NCBI RefSeq assembly: GCF_022539255.1
Contig: NZ_JAKZBV010000001.1
Location: 3,844,001 to 3,908,000 of the forward strand
Reading direction: 5' to 3'
Source: Sinomonas terrae
GTDB lineage: Bacteria; Actinomycetota; Actinomycetes; Actinomycetales; Micrococcaceae
DNA: 64,000 nt
This document shows, piece by piece, positions 1 to 8,774 of the stretch (position 1 is its first letter; every line of letters starts with the position of its first letter). The notes under the pieces are model-generated. The model was given only the letters and a program-made list of their open reading frames with translations, was not told the origin of the DNA and ran no database searches. Position numbers and translations under genes: made by a program.

Positions 1-67
1 CGCGGCTCTCACGGCCGGGCCTTCAGGACGGCGACCCTTCAAGAACGGGGAGTGCGTCCGAGCCGGA

Positions 68-700
68 TCAGTCCACGTCGCTCTCGACGGCAACCGGAGC
101 GGGCTCGCGGCGGGCCTTAGCCCGCCGGCGGAGCGCCTCGATGCCGAGTGGGGCCACGGAGACTAGGACCAGGAGCGTGGCGAGGATGTCGATGTTCTTG
201 GCGATGAATTCGACGTTGCCGAGCCACACTCCCACGAGGGCGACTGCGACCGTCCAAGTGGCGGCGCCGAGCACGTTCCATCCGAGGAACCGCTTGCGCG
301 GGTACCGCGCCGCCCCTGCGACAAGGGGCGTGTAGGTCCGGGCCACCGGGACGAAGCGGGCCAAGGCGAGCGCGCGGCCGCCGTAACGGGCGAAGAAGGC
401 CTCCGCGCTCTCGAGGTGCTTGAGCTTGAGGATGCGGGCGTCCTCGCGGAACCACCGGCGCCCGACGGCCTTTCCGATCAGGTAGCCGACCTCGTTCCCG
501 GCGATCGCAGCCACGGCCGCGACCAGAACCAGCACCGGGAGCGGCAGCGGCAGGTGTGGGCCGAGGACACCGAGCGAGAAGAGAAGGGTGTCCCCGGGAA
601 GGAATGGGAACAGGAGACCGGACTCGATGAACATGATGACCGCGACGATCCCGATCAGCCATGGACCCGAGCCGGACAGGAGTGAGGTCAGGTCAGGCAT
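68..700 (-). CDS. DedA family membrane protein (VTT/SNARE-associated domain)
   Basis: The product is about 210 residues with a hydrophobic N-terminal re-entrant stretch, the DedA signature region (FLPGDTLLFSLG, then GNEVGYLIGKAVGRRWF) and FARYGGRALALARFVPVARTYTPLVAGAARYP. DedA proteins act in the inner membrane; family members are linked to lipid-carrier (undecaprenyl-phosphate or phospholipid) flipping and membrane homeostasis. I chose the ATG at 700 because a GGGAGGA ribosome-binding site sits just upstream; a start 16 codons earlier has none. It lies downstream of a second DedA gene on the same strand, probably co-transcribed. The lipid substrate cannot be told from sequence. Confidence 0.9.
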   Translation of the reverse strand: MPDLTSLLSGSGPWLIGIVAVIMFIESGLLFPFLPGDTLLFSLGVLGPHLPLPLPVLVLVAAVAAIAGNEVGYLIGKAVGRRWFREDARILKLKHLESAEAFFARYGGRALALARFVPVARTYTPLVAGAARYPRKRFLGWNVLGAATWTVAVALVGVWLGNVEFIAKNIDILATLLVLVSVAPLGIEALRRRAKARREPAPVAVESDVD

Positions 701-790
701 GGTCCGGGTCCTCCCGATAGGCGAAACGTCATCGTATCCATGGTGCACGGCGCCCTCTAAGACGGCTCTAAGAAGCCGCCGTCGCTCGTC

Positions 791-1429
791 TCAGGACTCG
801 GCGGCAGGCTCGCCCCGTTCTTCGCGGCGCTCCCGCCGTGCCTTGCGGACCCGCCAGACGACGACGGCGATGATCGCCAGGACGACGATGACGGCGGTGA
901 CGTCGCGGCCCGCTGCTTTGGCGACGGCCTCATAGGAGGCCCCGGCGAGGAATCCGAGGAGCACGTAGCCAACACCCCAGACCAGGCCGCCGAGGGCGTT
1001 GAACGGCAGGAAGAGCAGGTAGCGCATCCGGGAGGCGCCGGCGAGAGCGGGCATGACGGCTCGGAAGAAGGCCACGAACCGGCCGAGGAACACAGCCCAT
1101 CCTCCTCGTCGACGGAGGAAGTCCTGGGCGTTGTCGAGCTTGCGGCGGTGCTTGCGCAGGGGCTTCGAGTCCAAAAGGCGCGGGCCCAGGTGCTTGCCGA
1201 CCTCGTACCCGACGGAGTCACCCGCGATCGCGGCGAGAACCACGAGCGGCGCCATGAGCCAGACACTGGCCTTCCCCTGAGAGGCAATCACGCCTCCCAG
1301 CACGGCAGCCGTCTCGCCCGGAATGACGAATCCGACGAACAGGGCGTCCTCCGCGAAGACGAAGACGAACACAAGCACGTATGCGAGCAGCGGAGGCATT
1401 CCCAAGATCACGTCGACGACAGCACCCAT
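791..1429 (-). CDS. DedA family membrane protein, second copy
   Basis: A second DedA protein of about 212 residues, distinct in sequence from its neighbour. It shows the family landmarks FVIPGETAAVLGG, GDSVGYEVGKHLGPRLLD and FLGRFVAFFRAVMPALAGASRM, followed by two C-terminal membrane helices and a highly charged Arg/Glu tail. The ATG at 1429 is preceded by AAGGAGCC, a good Shine-Dalgarno match, so the upstream in-frame 26 codons are probably not translated. It is divergent from the PAP2-LssY gene across a 137-bp shared promoter region. Both DedA and PAP2 families handle lipid-linked phosphates, so joint work in lipid-carrier recycling is plausible but is inference. Confidence 0.9.
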   Translation of the reverse strand: MGAVVDVILGMPPLLAYVLVFVFVFAEDALFVGFVIPGETAAVLGGVIASQGKASVWLMAPLVVLAAIAGDSVGYEVGKHLGPRLLDSKPLRKHRRKLDNAQDFLRRRGGWAVFLGRFVAFFRAVMPALAGASRMRYLLFLPFNALGGLVWGVGYVLLGFLAGASYEAVAKAAGRDVTAVIVVLAIIAVVVWRVRKARRERREERGEPAAES

Positions 1430-1566
1430 CGGCTCCTTCCTTTCTCCCCATCCCGTTTCAATACCCCGTTTCCTCCAAATTGCCCCAAGCCTGAACCCGG
1501 TTTTCAACCCCGCGAGGCAGGATGGTGCTCTGCAGCAATTCTCAGGAAGCGGGGAAGGGAAGGCGC

Positions 1567-3291
1567 ATGACGATCGAACCCGCGAGCGCGGAACATCCCC
1601 CGAGCGAGCGGCGGAGGGGCGGCGGAGCCGTGGCGCACCTTGTGCTGGCCCTTGTGGCGCTTGTGCTGATCCTGGCGAGCCTGTACGCGGTCAGGACGCT
1701 GTCCCTGTTCGTGTCCCCGATGCTGTTCCTCGCCGCAATCTTCCTCGAAGTCGTGTTCATCGCGGTGCTCGTCTACGCGCTGCTGCGCGCCCTGACGAAG
1801 CCCTCGGCCATGCTCCGGTCCTTGGCAGCCTCGGCGTGGACGGGTCTCGAGTCGAACGAGTATGTCGTGCGCTTCCGCACGTCCCGCTCGCCGTGGGTGC
1901 GGTGGCTGAGGGACCGCTTCCGGGTCGACAGCCCCAGCGGGATCTGGCTCACTGCGACCGTCGTGGTCGCAGCAATCCCGTTCGGGAACTTCCTCAGCCT
2001 CGCGGTCCACGTGGTCACGCACGGGCCCCTCACCCAGGTGGATCAGCGGATCGCGAACCTGATGACCCTCGTCCGCACACCCGGGGAGACGTCCTTCTTC
2101 GCGGCCGCCACGATGTTCGCCAACGTCCAGACGCTGGTGCTGGCCACCGTCCTCGCCGTCGTCCTGCTGTGGTGGAAGCGCCGCCGCTTCCTCGCCGGAG
2201 CCGTCGTCGCCGTCGTGGTCGCGGACGAGGTGCTGTATTCGGTGGTCAAGGTGATCGTGCACAGGGCGCGCCCGGACGCCGCCTTGGCCCTGCTGATCGA
2301 TACGTCCCCGAGCTTCCCCAGCGGCCACACGATGCGTGCCACCCTCGCCTACGGGATCATCGCCTATCTGCTGTTCAAGGCCTTCAAGTCCACGGGTGCG
2401 AAGGCGGCGACGGTTGCCTGCTACCTCTTGGCCGTGCTGCTGGTGGCCATGAGCCGGGTCTATCTCGGCGTCCATTGGGTCACCGACGTCTGGGGCAGCA
2501 TGCTGCTCGGCAGCGCGATGCTCGCCGCCGCCGTCGGGACCCTCGAGATCGCCGCGCGCTTTCCTGTCATCCGAGGACGACGACGGCCGGTCGCCCCGGG
2601 GAGGCTGCTCGCCGTCGTCCCTGCTGCAGCGGTGGTCTTTGCCGTAATCAGCGCACCCCTGCTGATCCAGCCCCAAGCCCGCGCGGCTCCGTTGCACTCC
2701 CAGCCGCTGCGCTCGCTCGACGCTTCCTCGCTCGCCCGTCTGCCCGTCTACAGCGAGACCGTCACCGGGGACACGATGGAACCGGCCAGCTTCATCTTCG
2801 TCGGAACCCAAGACCAGCTCGTCCATGCGTTCGAAAGCCGCGGCTGGGACGAGGCCGACCGCTCAACCCTCGCGAACACCCTGCGGGCCTTCGCCGTCGG
2901 ATTCCAGGGCGGCCAGTACCCGACAGCGCCCGTGACCCCCTCGTTCATGGCCTCCGAGCCGGAGGCGATCGCGTTCCAGAAGGCGACGGCTTCGAACACC
3001 CTGCGCCAACGCCACCACATCCGCATCTGGCGCAGCGGCTACACCGCTCCGGATGGCCGTCCCGTATGGGAAGCCACGGCGAGCTTCGACGACGGCATCG
3101 AGTTCGCGGGGGCCGCCAAGATCCCCACGCACCACATCGACCCCAACATCGATGCGGAACGGTCATTCATCATCGGGTCCCTCGGCTACCCCGACCACCT
3201 CATACCCTTCACCCATCCTCAGATGGGACACAACGGCAGCGGCGACGAGTTCTTCACGGACGGCAGAGCCGAACTCGTCACCCTCCAGTAG
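1567..3291 (+). CDS. PAP2 phosphatase fused to LssY C-terminal domain
   Basis: A multi-spanning membrane protein of about 574 residues. The middle holds the three PAP2 acid-phosphatase motifs: KVIVHRARPD, then SFPSGHTMR, then SRVYLGVHWVTD with the catalytic His and Asp. The C-terminal ~190 residues (from VYSETVTGDTMEPASFIFVG to the end) match the LssY C-terminal type, rich in conserved Trp, His and Gly. It should remove phosphate from lipid phosphates at the outer face of the membrane. ATG 1567 follows GGGGAAGGG; 15 upstream in-frame codons are possible but lack such a site. The role of the LssY part is unknown. Confidence 0.88.
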   Translation: MTIEPASAEHPPSERRRGGGAVAHLVLALVALVLILASLYAVRTLSLFVSPMLFLAAIFLEVVFIAVLVYALLRALTKPSAMLRSLAASAWTGLESNEYVVRFRTSRSPWVRWLRDRFRVDSPSGIWLTATVVVAAIPFGNFLSLAVHVVTHGPLTQVDQRIANLMTLVRTPGETSFFAAATMFANVQTLVLATVLAVVLLWWKRRRFLAGAVVAVVVADEVLYSVVKVIVHRARPDAALALLIDTSPSFPSGHTMRATLAYGIIAYLLFKAFKSTGAKAATVACYLLAVLLVAMSRVYLGVHWVTDVWGSMLLGSAMLAAAVGTLEIAARFPVIRGRRRPVAPGRLLAVVPAAAVVFAVISAPLLIQPQARAAPLHSQPLRSLDASSLARLPVYSETVTGDTMEPASFIFVGTQDQLVHAFESRGWDEADRSTLANTLRAFAVGFQGGQYPTAPVTPSFMASEPEAIAFQKATASNTLRQRHHIRIWRSGYTAPDGRPVWEATASFDDGIEFAGAAKIPTHHIDPNIDAERSFIIGSLGYPDHLIPFTHPQMGHNGSGDEFFTDGRAELVTLQ

Positions 3292-3345
3292 GCGCCCGCC
3301 CGGGCACGGTGTTTGGCGGAGGCCCAGTAGGGAACCGACATCGTT

Positions 3346-3588
3346 ATGAGTGATAAGGAGACACTCGGCAGTCCGACGCCTGAGCCCGGAGCCGGCATCA
3401 GCCGGGATCCGGAGGAGTGGGTGACCGGAGACGAACCGATGACGGCCGCCCAGCGCAGCTATCTCGACACTCTGGCACGCGAGGCGGGCGAGGAACTTCC
3501 GGCGGACCTCACCAAGGCGCAGGCCTCGGAGCACATCGACCGGCTCCAGAACAAGAGCGGCAGACTGTCGCGGGACGCCGAGTCGTGA
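3346..3588 (+). CDS. DUF3072 domain-containing small protein
   Basis: An 80-residue soluble acidic protein. Residues about 32-70 (MTAAQRSYLDTLAREAGEEL followed by LTKAQASEHIDRLQ) fit the DUF3072 family, a short helical domain common in actinobacteria and proteobacteria, with no assigned function. The disordered N-terminus is rich in Pro and Gly. It lies between the PAP2 gene and the GAF-ANTAR regulator, all in the same direction with short gaps; co-transcription is possible. No catalytic residues are evident. Confidence 0.8.
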   Translation: MSDKETLGSPTPEPGAGISRDPEEWVTGDEPMTAAQRSYLDTLAREAGEELPADLTKAQASEHIDRLQNKSGRLSRDAES

Positions 3589-3624
3589 GATTCGACCCCA
3601 ACACCCCAAAGCGGGATGGTCACA

Positions 3625-4341
3625 ATGAGCGACGAACACAGCCTCAGCGAACTGCAGAACCTGCTGCTGGACAGCCCTGACATCAAGACATTCCTCACCA
3701 GCCTCTCTTCGGCGGCAGCGCGAAAACTCTCCTCGGACTTCCCGGTGCATTGCAGTGTCACGGTTGGCAAGGACGGGCGGCCGATGACCTTGGGCCTGAG
3801 CGATCAAGAGGCCCTCGAACTGGACAAGATCCAGTACAGCAGCCTCGAGGGCCCTTGCATGGAGGCCCTCCGCACGGGCCAGGTCTTCGACATCAGGGAC
3901 ATGCAGAGCGAAGAACGGTGGCCGCGATACGTGGAGGCCATGCGTGAGAGCGAGATCCGCAGCGTGCTCGGTGTCCCCATCCCTCTGAGGGGAGAGGCCA
4001 GCGCTTCGCTCAACAGCTATGCGGAAACCCCGGGCTCGTTTGGTGGCGAGACCCGGCAGGCCGCGCTCAGCTTCGCTGAATTCGCTTCGACGTCGGTGAC
4101 CTTGGCGCTGCGCATTACGGCGGAATCCGAGCGGGCCTCCGACCTCGAGGCAGCCCTCGAGTCACGCACGGCGATCAACCTCGCCGCCGGCATCATCATG
4201 GCCCAGTCGCGCTGCACGTCCCAAGAGGCGATGGAGATCCTCAAACGAGCCTCCAACCAGCGCAACGTCAAGGTCCGCGACATTGCGTCATCGATCCTGC
4301 AAAGATTCGACGACCCAACCCCCGACACGCACTTCACGTAG
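3625..4341 (+). CDS. GAF and ANTAR domain-containing regulator
   Basis: About 238 residues. The N-terminal two-thirds is a GAF-type sensor (SVTVGKDGRPMTLGLSD, LEGPCMEALRTGQVFDI, SVLGVPI), and residues roughly 175-235 form an ANTAR three-helix domain (INLAAGIIMAQSRCTSQEAMEILKRAS then QRNVKVRDIASSILQRF). ANTAR domains bind paired hairpins in nascent RNA and prevent transcription termination. GAF-ANTAR proteins are frequent in actinobacteria, often sensing redox or light. The ATG at 3625 is preferred over one three codons upstream because GGGATGG is better spaced. Target RNAs were not identified in this window. Confidence 0.88.
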   Translation: MSDEHSLSELQNLLLDSPDIKTFLTSLSSAAARKLSSDFPVHCSVTVGKDGRPMTLGLSDQEALELDKIQYSSLEGPCMEALRTGQVFDIRDMQSEERWPRYVEAMRESEIRSVLGVPIPLRGEASASLNSYAETPGSFGGETRQAALSFAEFASTSVTLALRITAESERASDLEAALESRTAINLAAGIIMAQSRCTSQEAMEILKRASNQRNVKVRDIASSILQRFDDPTPDTHFT

Positions 4342-4428
4342 CCGACTCCCCCGCTGCCCGATGTCTGCCCCACCCCAAGACGGGTAGTTCTCACCTAACA
4401 GCTCGGGAATGACGGGGATGGGATCACG

Positions 4429-4674
4429 ATGGACGAGACGGCGCGCTTCGCCGAGGAATGTGCTGCGGGGCAGGTACGGAGAGATAACGGGATCAGCATG
4501 GCCGCGATCGGCGTGGTGGTCATGATGTTCGGGATTGTTGTCCCGGTGAGGCCTAACGTCACGGGTCTCATTGGCTTCGCCCTGATGGTGGCTGCCAGCT
4601 TCATGATCGCTTCGGGGAGACGGAAGATCCGCCGCGCCCTCGACGGGCTGGTCGGGGACCTGCAGCGCCACTGA
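4429..4674 (+). CDS. Small two-helix membrane protein, unknown
   Basis: An 81-residue protein with an acidic soluble N-terminus (about 22 residues), two hydrophobic helices (around MAAIGVVVMMFGIVV and LIGFALMVAASFMIA) and a short basic C-terminal tail. No recognised family. The hydrophobicity and consistent GC-rich codon use support a real gene, but it could be a fragment. It lies alone between the ANTAR gene and a degraded dehydrogenase fragment. Confidence 0.5.
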   Translation: MDETARFAEECAAGQVRRDNGISMAAIGVVVMMFGIVVPVRPNVTGLIGFALMVAASFMIASGRRKIRRALDGLVGDLQRH

Positions 4675-4747
4675 ACTTTCGATTCCGGCGGCGCTCCGCT
4701 TGGCACGCGAAGAATTCGGAACGGTACAGAAAAGGATTGGCATCACG

Positions 4748-4860
4748 ATGGCCGAAACACCTGAGGGTCTCGACCTCAAACCCGGCCAGACCCTCGCCGT
4801 CACCGGAGCCGCCGGCACGCTGGGTCGTCAGGCCAGCTATTTCGCAGGCCCGGCTATTTC
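4748..4860 (+). pseudogene. Remnant of a quinone-reductase/zinc-ADH Rossmann segment
   Basis: The short reading frame encodes GLDLKPGQTLAVTGAAGTLG followed by RQASYFAG, matching the start of the nucleotide-binding domain of NADPH:quinone reductase-like medium-chain dehydrogenases. Everything before and after is missing, and the frame runs into the 3' end of the opposing TetR gene. It has an ATG but no family N-terminus, so I read it as a leftover after deletion rather than a functional gene. Confidence 0.55.
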
Positions 4861-5447
4861 GCTGGTTCCTCCCGGAGATGTGCCTCCACGACGAGCCTGC
4901 CCAAACGGCGCCCGAGCTCGGCGGCGTCCTCGTCCCCTTCGGTGGACGAGACGATGGTGCCCTTGATGAGGGTCTGGAGCTCCGCGGCGAATTCCACGGG
5001 GTCTGAGATGCCCCGCTCGGCGGCAAAGCGGGCGAGGTCCTCGCGCAGCAGGGCTGAGTAGTGGATGCAGGCCTTCCCGAGCCGGTGCTCCGGCCCGAGT
5101 TCCATCAGCACGTGGATGAAGGACCTTGCCTCGGGGACGCGCGTGCGGAAGAGCTGGGCGTAGATGTCGAAGACCGCCAAGAGCGCCATGGGCCCGTCCC
5201 CCGCCGCCCGGACGGCTTCGGCAAGTTCGATCCGACGCTCTTGATACAGCCGTTCCAGATAGACCAGACCGAGCTCATCCTTCGAGGCAAAGTGCCGGTA
5301 GAAGCTCGCCTTCGCCACCTCCGAGCGGGCAAGAAGCTCCTCAATTCCCGTGTCCCGGACACCGTGCGCGGCATACAGCTCAAAGGCCGCGGCGAGAATC
5401 CGTTCCCGGACACTAGGCCGATCTTTGCGCCTTTGCTCGGCATTCAT
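4854..5447 (-). CDS. TetR/AcrR family transcriptional regulator
   Basis: 197 residues with an N-terminal TetR helix-turn-helix (RERILAAAFELYAAHGVRDTG, then ARSEVAKASFYRHFASKDEL) and an all-helical ligand domain. It is divergent from the zinc alcohol dehydrogenase at 5672, and the shared spacer carries the palindrome ACAGAC-CT-GTCTGT just upstream of this gene. By family logic it would repress itself and probably the dehydrogenase until an effector binds. The ligand cannot be inferred. Confidence 0.9.
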   Translation of the reverse strand: MNAEQRRKDRPSVRERILAAAFELYAAHGVRDTGIEELLARSEVAKASFYRHFASKDELGLVYLERLYQERRIELAEAVRAAGDGPMALLAVFDIYAQLFRTRVPEARSFIHVLMELGPEHRLGKACIHYSALLREDLARFAAERGISDPVEFAAELQTLIKGTIVSSTEGDEDAAELGRRLGRLVVEAHLREEPAK

Positions 5448-5463
5448 TCCGTCATCGTACGAT

Positions 5464-5477
5464 ACAGACCTGTCTGT
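5464..5477. promoter_or_regulatory. Probable TetR operator
   Basis: Perfect inverted repeat ACAGAC-CT-GTCTGT, 17-30 bp upstream of the TetR start codon, in the 224-bp spacer between it and the divergent dehydrogenase. Size and position fit a TetR-type operator. Confidence 0.6.
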
Positions 5478-5671
5478 CTACTTTCTATTTCCAAACGTCT
5501 GGCCACCCGCTTCGCGTTCGGCGGTCTGGCCGCACCGCTTGTTGGACGCGGGGGCGCTTACACCGTGCCCCCTCTGGGTATTGTTTCGGTTGTCTCCGTC
5601 GCGCTGGCGGTCGTTGCGATGGCCTCACTCGCCCTAGCCGCCAGCAAGACCAACGAAACAAGGAGAATCCT

Positions 5672-6715
5672 TTGCTCAACGTCAATGCCTACGCTGCCCC
5701 CACCTCTGATGCCCCGCTCGAGCCGGTGAGGATCACCCGCCGCGACGTGGGCCCCAAGGACGTGCTGATCGAGATCAAGTACGCCGGCATCTGCCACTCC
5801 GACATCCACACGGTCCGCGAGGAATGGGGTCCCATCCAGCACCCGCTCGTCGTCGGACACGAGATCGTGGGCCTGGTAGCCGAGGTCGGCTCTGAGGTGA
5901 CGAAGCACGCCGTCGGCGACCGCGTCGGCGTCGGCTGCCTCGTCAACTCCTGCCGCGAATGCGAGAACTGCCTCGCCGGCGAGGAGCAGTACTGCCTCAA
6001 CGGCAACGTCGGCACTTACGGCAGCGTCGACCGCGATGGCACCATCACTCAGGGCGGCTACTCGACGCATGTGGTGGTGGACGAGGACTTCGTCCTGCGC
6101 GTCCCCGAGTCCCTCGACTTTGCCGCCGCGGCCCCGCTCCTCTGCGCCGGGATCACGACCTACTCTCCCCTGCGCCACTGGGAGGCCGGGCCCGGGAAGC
6201 GGGTCGCCGTCGTCGGAATGGGCGGTCTCGGCCACATGGCCGTCAAGCTCGCCCACGCCATGGGCGCCGAGGTCACGGTGCTCTCGCGGAGCCTGTCGAA
6301 GAAGGACGACGGCCTGCGCCTTGGCGCGGACCACTACTTCGCGACCGAGGACGCGAAGACCTTCGAGGAGCTCAAGAACAGCTTCGACCTGATCGTCAAC
6401 ACCGTCTCGGCCCCGATCGACCTCGCCGCGTATCTCGGTCTCCTGCGCCGCAACGGCACCATGGTCAACGTCGGTGCCCCGGCCGAGCCGCTCCCCCTCA
6501 CGGTCTTCACGCTCTTCCGCAACCGCCGCTCCTTCGCCGGTTCGAGCATCGGCGGGATCCGCGAGACCCAGGAGATGCTCGACTTCTGCGCCGAGCACGG
6601 CATCATCCCGGACACCGAGCTCATCGAGGCCTCCTACATCAATGAGGCCTGGAAGCGCGTCCTCTCCTCGGACGTCCGCTACCGCTTCGTCATCGACGCG
6701 GCGACGTTCGCCTAG
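5672..6715 (+). CDS. Zinc-dependent NAD(P) alcohol dehydrogenase (YahK/CAD-like)
   Basis: 347 residues, a complete medium-chain dehydrogenase. The catalytic zinc ligands are visible in GICHSDIHT and GHEIVG; the structural zinc cysteines lie in CRECENCLAGEEQYC. The Rossmann motif is VVGMGGLGHMAVKLA. The layout matches the cinnamyl-alcohol/YahK group, which reduces aldehydes using NADPH. Translation likely starts at TTG 5672, placed just after an AAGGAGAA ribosome-binding site. It is divergent from a TetR regulator and ends in a strong terminator. Detoxification of reactive aldehydes is a reasonable guess. Confidence 0.9.
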   Translation: MLNVNAYAAPTSDAPLEPVRITRRDVGPKDVLIEIKYAGICHSDIHTVREEWGPIQHPLVVGHEIVGLVAEVGSEVTKHAVGDRVGVGCLVNSCRECENCLAGEEQYCLNGNVGTYGSVDRDGTITQGGYSTHVVVDEDFVLRVPESLDFAAAAPLLCAGITTYSPLRHWEAGPGKRVAVVGMGGLGHMAVKLAHAMGAEVTVLSRSLSKKDDGLRLGADHYFATEDAKTFEELKNSFDLIVNTVSAPIDLAAYLGLLRRNGTMVNVGAPAEPLPLTVFTLFRNRRSFAGSSIGGIRETQEMLDFCAEHGIIPDTELIEASYINEAWKRVLSSDVRYRFVIDAATFA

Positions 6716-6726
6716 AAGCGCCCCGA

Positions 6727-6774
6727 ACGACGACGGCGGCCCCGCCAGAAGGCTCGGGCCGCCGTCGTCGTTTT
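6727..6774 (+). terminator. Intrinsic terminator of the alcohol dehydrogenase
   Basis: A 16-bp perfect GC-rich stem (6727-6742 with 6756-6771) followed by TTTT, 11 bp after the dehydrogenase stop codon. Confidence 0.9.
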
Positions 6775-6785
6775 CCGGTTTCCCC

Positions 6786-6846
6786 GCGAAAGCGCACGTT
6801 TCTTACGAGAACGCACCTTTGAACGCGGTGCAACGTGCGCTTTCGC
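6786..6846. repeat. Long palindromic intergenic element
   Basis: Perfect 15-bp inverted arms, GCGAAAGCGCACGTT at 6786-6800 and its complement at 6832-6846, with a smaller nested GCACC/GGTGC stem inside. A related AACGTGCGCC half-copy follows at about 6850. It sits between convergent genes, like REP/BIME-type elements, and is separate from the terminator at 6727. No coding capacity. Confidence 0.7.
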
Positions 6847-6876
6847 AGCAAACGTGCGCCCTCGCGTGGGTGGGGC

Positions 6877-7212
6877 TCAGCCTCGGAACACCTTCTTCGC
6901 GACGCCCATCGCGGACATTGCCTTGGGCCACCCTGCATAGAACGCGAGGTGGGTGATCGCCTCGATGAGCTCCTCCTCGCTGACCCCGTTCTCCTTGGCC
7001 CGGGCGAGGTGGAACGTGAGCTGCTCGGTGTTGCCGCCGGCCAGGAGGGCGGCGACGGTGACGAGGCTCCGGTCGCGCGGAGACAGTTCGGGCCGCTCCC
7101 ACACTTGGCCGAACAGGACGTCGTCGGTGTAGGAGACGAGGGCCGGAGCGAAGTCGCCGAACATCTTCTCGGCCCCCGAGGGCTCCCTCTCGGCGGATTC
7201 TTCAATCGTCAT
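6877..7212 (-). CDS. Carboxymuconolactone decarboxylase-like protein
   Basis: 111 residues matching the carboxymuconolactone decarboxylase/AhpD-like helical fold (LSPRDRSLVTVAALLAGGNTEQ, then LIEAITHLAFYAGWPKAMSAM). The AhpD CxxC pair is absent, so peroxidase activity is unlikely. It begins 2 bp after the stop of the MFS transporter on the same strand, with its ribosome-binding site (AAAGGGAAA) inside that gene's end, so the two are co-transcribed. The true substrate is unknown; many family members are small decarboxylases or oxidative-stress proteins. Confidence 0.85.
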   Translation of the reverse strand: MTIEESAEREPSGAEKMFGDFAPALVSYTDDVLFGQVWERPELSPRDRSLVTVAALLAGGNTEQLTFHLARAKENGVSEEELIEAITHLAFYAGWPKAMSAMGVAKKVFRG

Positions 7213-7213
7213 C

Positions 7214-8614
7214 TCAATTTCCCTTTCTTTGAGGAATCGCAGGATCTTTCAGGAATCGGCTCGCCCCGGCGGCGCAGAGGGCGACGGCGGCCGCGGCCAG
7301 GAGGCTCACGACGACGCCGCTCCGGAAGGTCGCCGGGTTCGCCAGCAGTGCTCCGAAGACGGCGACGGCGAGGGCTCCGCCGACTTGGCGGCTCGTGTGG
7401 AAGACCCCGCTCGCGGTTCCGGCGAGATGCTCGGGGACGCTGTTCAGCAGGACCCCGCTGATCGGCGGGATGACGAGCGGACCGCAGAGGCCGACGAGCA
7501 CCATGAGGACGGAAAGGACCCACACCGGCACGCCCGGAGGAAGCACGGCTATCGCCGCCAGGCCCGTCGCGAGGGCGAAGAAGCCGAGGGTCATCAGACG
7601 TCTCGCGCCGAACCGTTCGACGATGCGCGCCACGAAGGGCGTGAGGCAGAACCCGATCAGCATCATCGGCAGGAACGCGATCCCGGTTGCGAACGAGGTC
7701 AGGCCGCGGTGCTGCTGGAGGTACAGGCTCATGACGAAGGGCAGCCCGTAATTGCCGACCATGAACGCGAACCCCGAGGTCGAGGCCACGAGTACGGTCC
7801 GGGATCGGACGAGTTCAGGCGGCACCATGGGGTGCCGTACGCGGGATTGGACGACGGCGAACGCGGCCAGGGCAACGACGCCGACCGCGAGCGCGGCCAG
7901 CACGTGCGGGGCCATGCCGACGGCGCCGGCCTCGATGATCCCGTAGGTGATGCCGCCCATGGCGAGCACCGCCGTCGTCTGTCCCGCCCAGTCGAAGGGC
8001 ACCTCCCGGCGGGTAGACCGCCGAGCGCGGGCCAGGAGAATCAGGGCGACGATCCCCACGGGGAGGTTGACCAGGAAGATGAGCCTCCAGCTGACCAAGT
8101 TCAGCAAACCGCCGAGCACCGGGCCCGACGTCGAGGCAACAGCACCGCCCATCGCCCAGACGGCGACGGCGCGTGCACGCCGGATCGGGTCGGGGAACGC
8201 CTGGCCGATGAGGGCCATCGAGGCGGGCATCATCACTGCGGCGGCGGCGCCCTGGACGAACCGCGCCGCCACGAGGGCGCCGAGCCCGGGGGCGAGGCCG
8301 CAGGCCAGGGATGCCGCGACGAACACCGCCACCCCGACGCCGAAGGCTCGGCGCGCGCCAAGACGGTCAGAGAACGCGCCGGACGAAAGCAGGAGCGCGG
8401 CGAACGCGAGGGTGTAGCCGTCCACGATCCACTGGAGTCCGGTCATGCCGGCGCCCAGATCGGTGCGCATCGTCGGCAGCGCGACGTTGACGACGACGGC
8501 GTCCAGCGTGACGACGAAGAAGCCAAGGACGGACGCCATGAGGGTCGCGCGAGAGTGCAGGGCGTCCGCAACAGCGGACGGGGCGGGCGGCGCGGCGGGA
8601 CTCCCGCTTTCCAA
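7214..8614 (-). CDS. MFS multidrug transporter (DHA2/EmrB-QacA type)
   Basis: 466 residues with about 14 predicted membrane helices, the DHA2 layout. Family marks are LDAVVVNVALPTMRTDL in helix 1, QWIVDGYTLAFAALLL in helix 2, motif A GAFSDRLGARRAF and the proline/glycine-rich helix 5 (GPVLGGLL). It is expected to export drugs or toxic organics using the proton gradient. It heads an operon with the carboxymuconolactone-decarboxylase-like gene. A 12-bp palindrome lies 26 bp upstream and may be its operator; no regulator gene is adjacent. Confidence 0.92.
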   Translation of the reverse strand: MESGSPAAPPAPSAVADALHSRATLMASVLGFFVVTLDAVVVNVALPTMRTDLGAGMTGLQWIVDGYTLAFAALLLSSGAFSDRLGARRAFGVGVAVFVAASLACGLAPGLGALVAARFVQGAAAAVMMPASMALIGQAFPDPIRRARAVAVWAMGGAVASTSGPVLGGLLNLVSWRLIFLVNLPVGIVALILLARARRSTRREVPFDWAGQTTAVLAMGGITYGIIEAGAVGMAPHVLAALAVGVVALAAFAVVQSRVRHPMVPPELVRSRTVLVASTSGFAFMVGNYGLPFVMSLYLQQHRGLTSFATGIAFLPMMLIGFCLTPFVARIVERFGARRLMTLGFFALATGLAAIAVLPPGVPVWVLSVLMVLVGLCGPLVIPPISGVLLNSVPEHLAGTASGVFHTSRQVGGALAVAVFGALLANPATFRSGVVVSLLAAAAVALCAAGASRFLKDPAIPQRKGN

Positions 8615-8639
8615 GGAGGTCTCCTCAGGTTGTTCTTAA

Positions 8640-8651
8640 GGGTCTAGACCC
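8640..8651. promoter_or_regulatory. Palindrome upstream of the MFS transporter
   Basis: Perfect 12-bp palindrome GGGTCTAGACCC located 26 bp before the MFS start codon. Position and symmetry suggest a repressor site; the cognate regulator is not in the neighbourhood. Confidence 0.45.
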
Positions 8652-8774
8652 ATAGAAGCCCGATCCGAGGAGGTCAGGAAGAGTCCCCCTATTACTGGTT
8701 CTGCCAGTACCCCCTTACTTGGGGGCTCGGCAGACGCGGAACAGGAGGTCCCAGCCAGAGGCCGCCGCCGGCGC

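Noticed and set aside
1504..2826. Long minus-strand frame opposite the PAP2-LssY gene
   Set aside because: Shadow of a well-supported gene; composition is Arg/Gly/Asp/His-rich as expected of antisense GC-rich frames.
4700..4966. Functional oxidoreductase
   Set aside because: Only the Rossmann start is present; the rest is antisense to the TetR gene.
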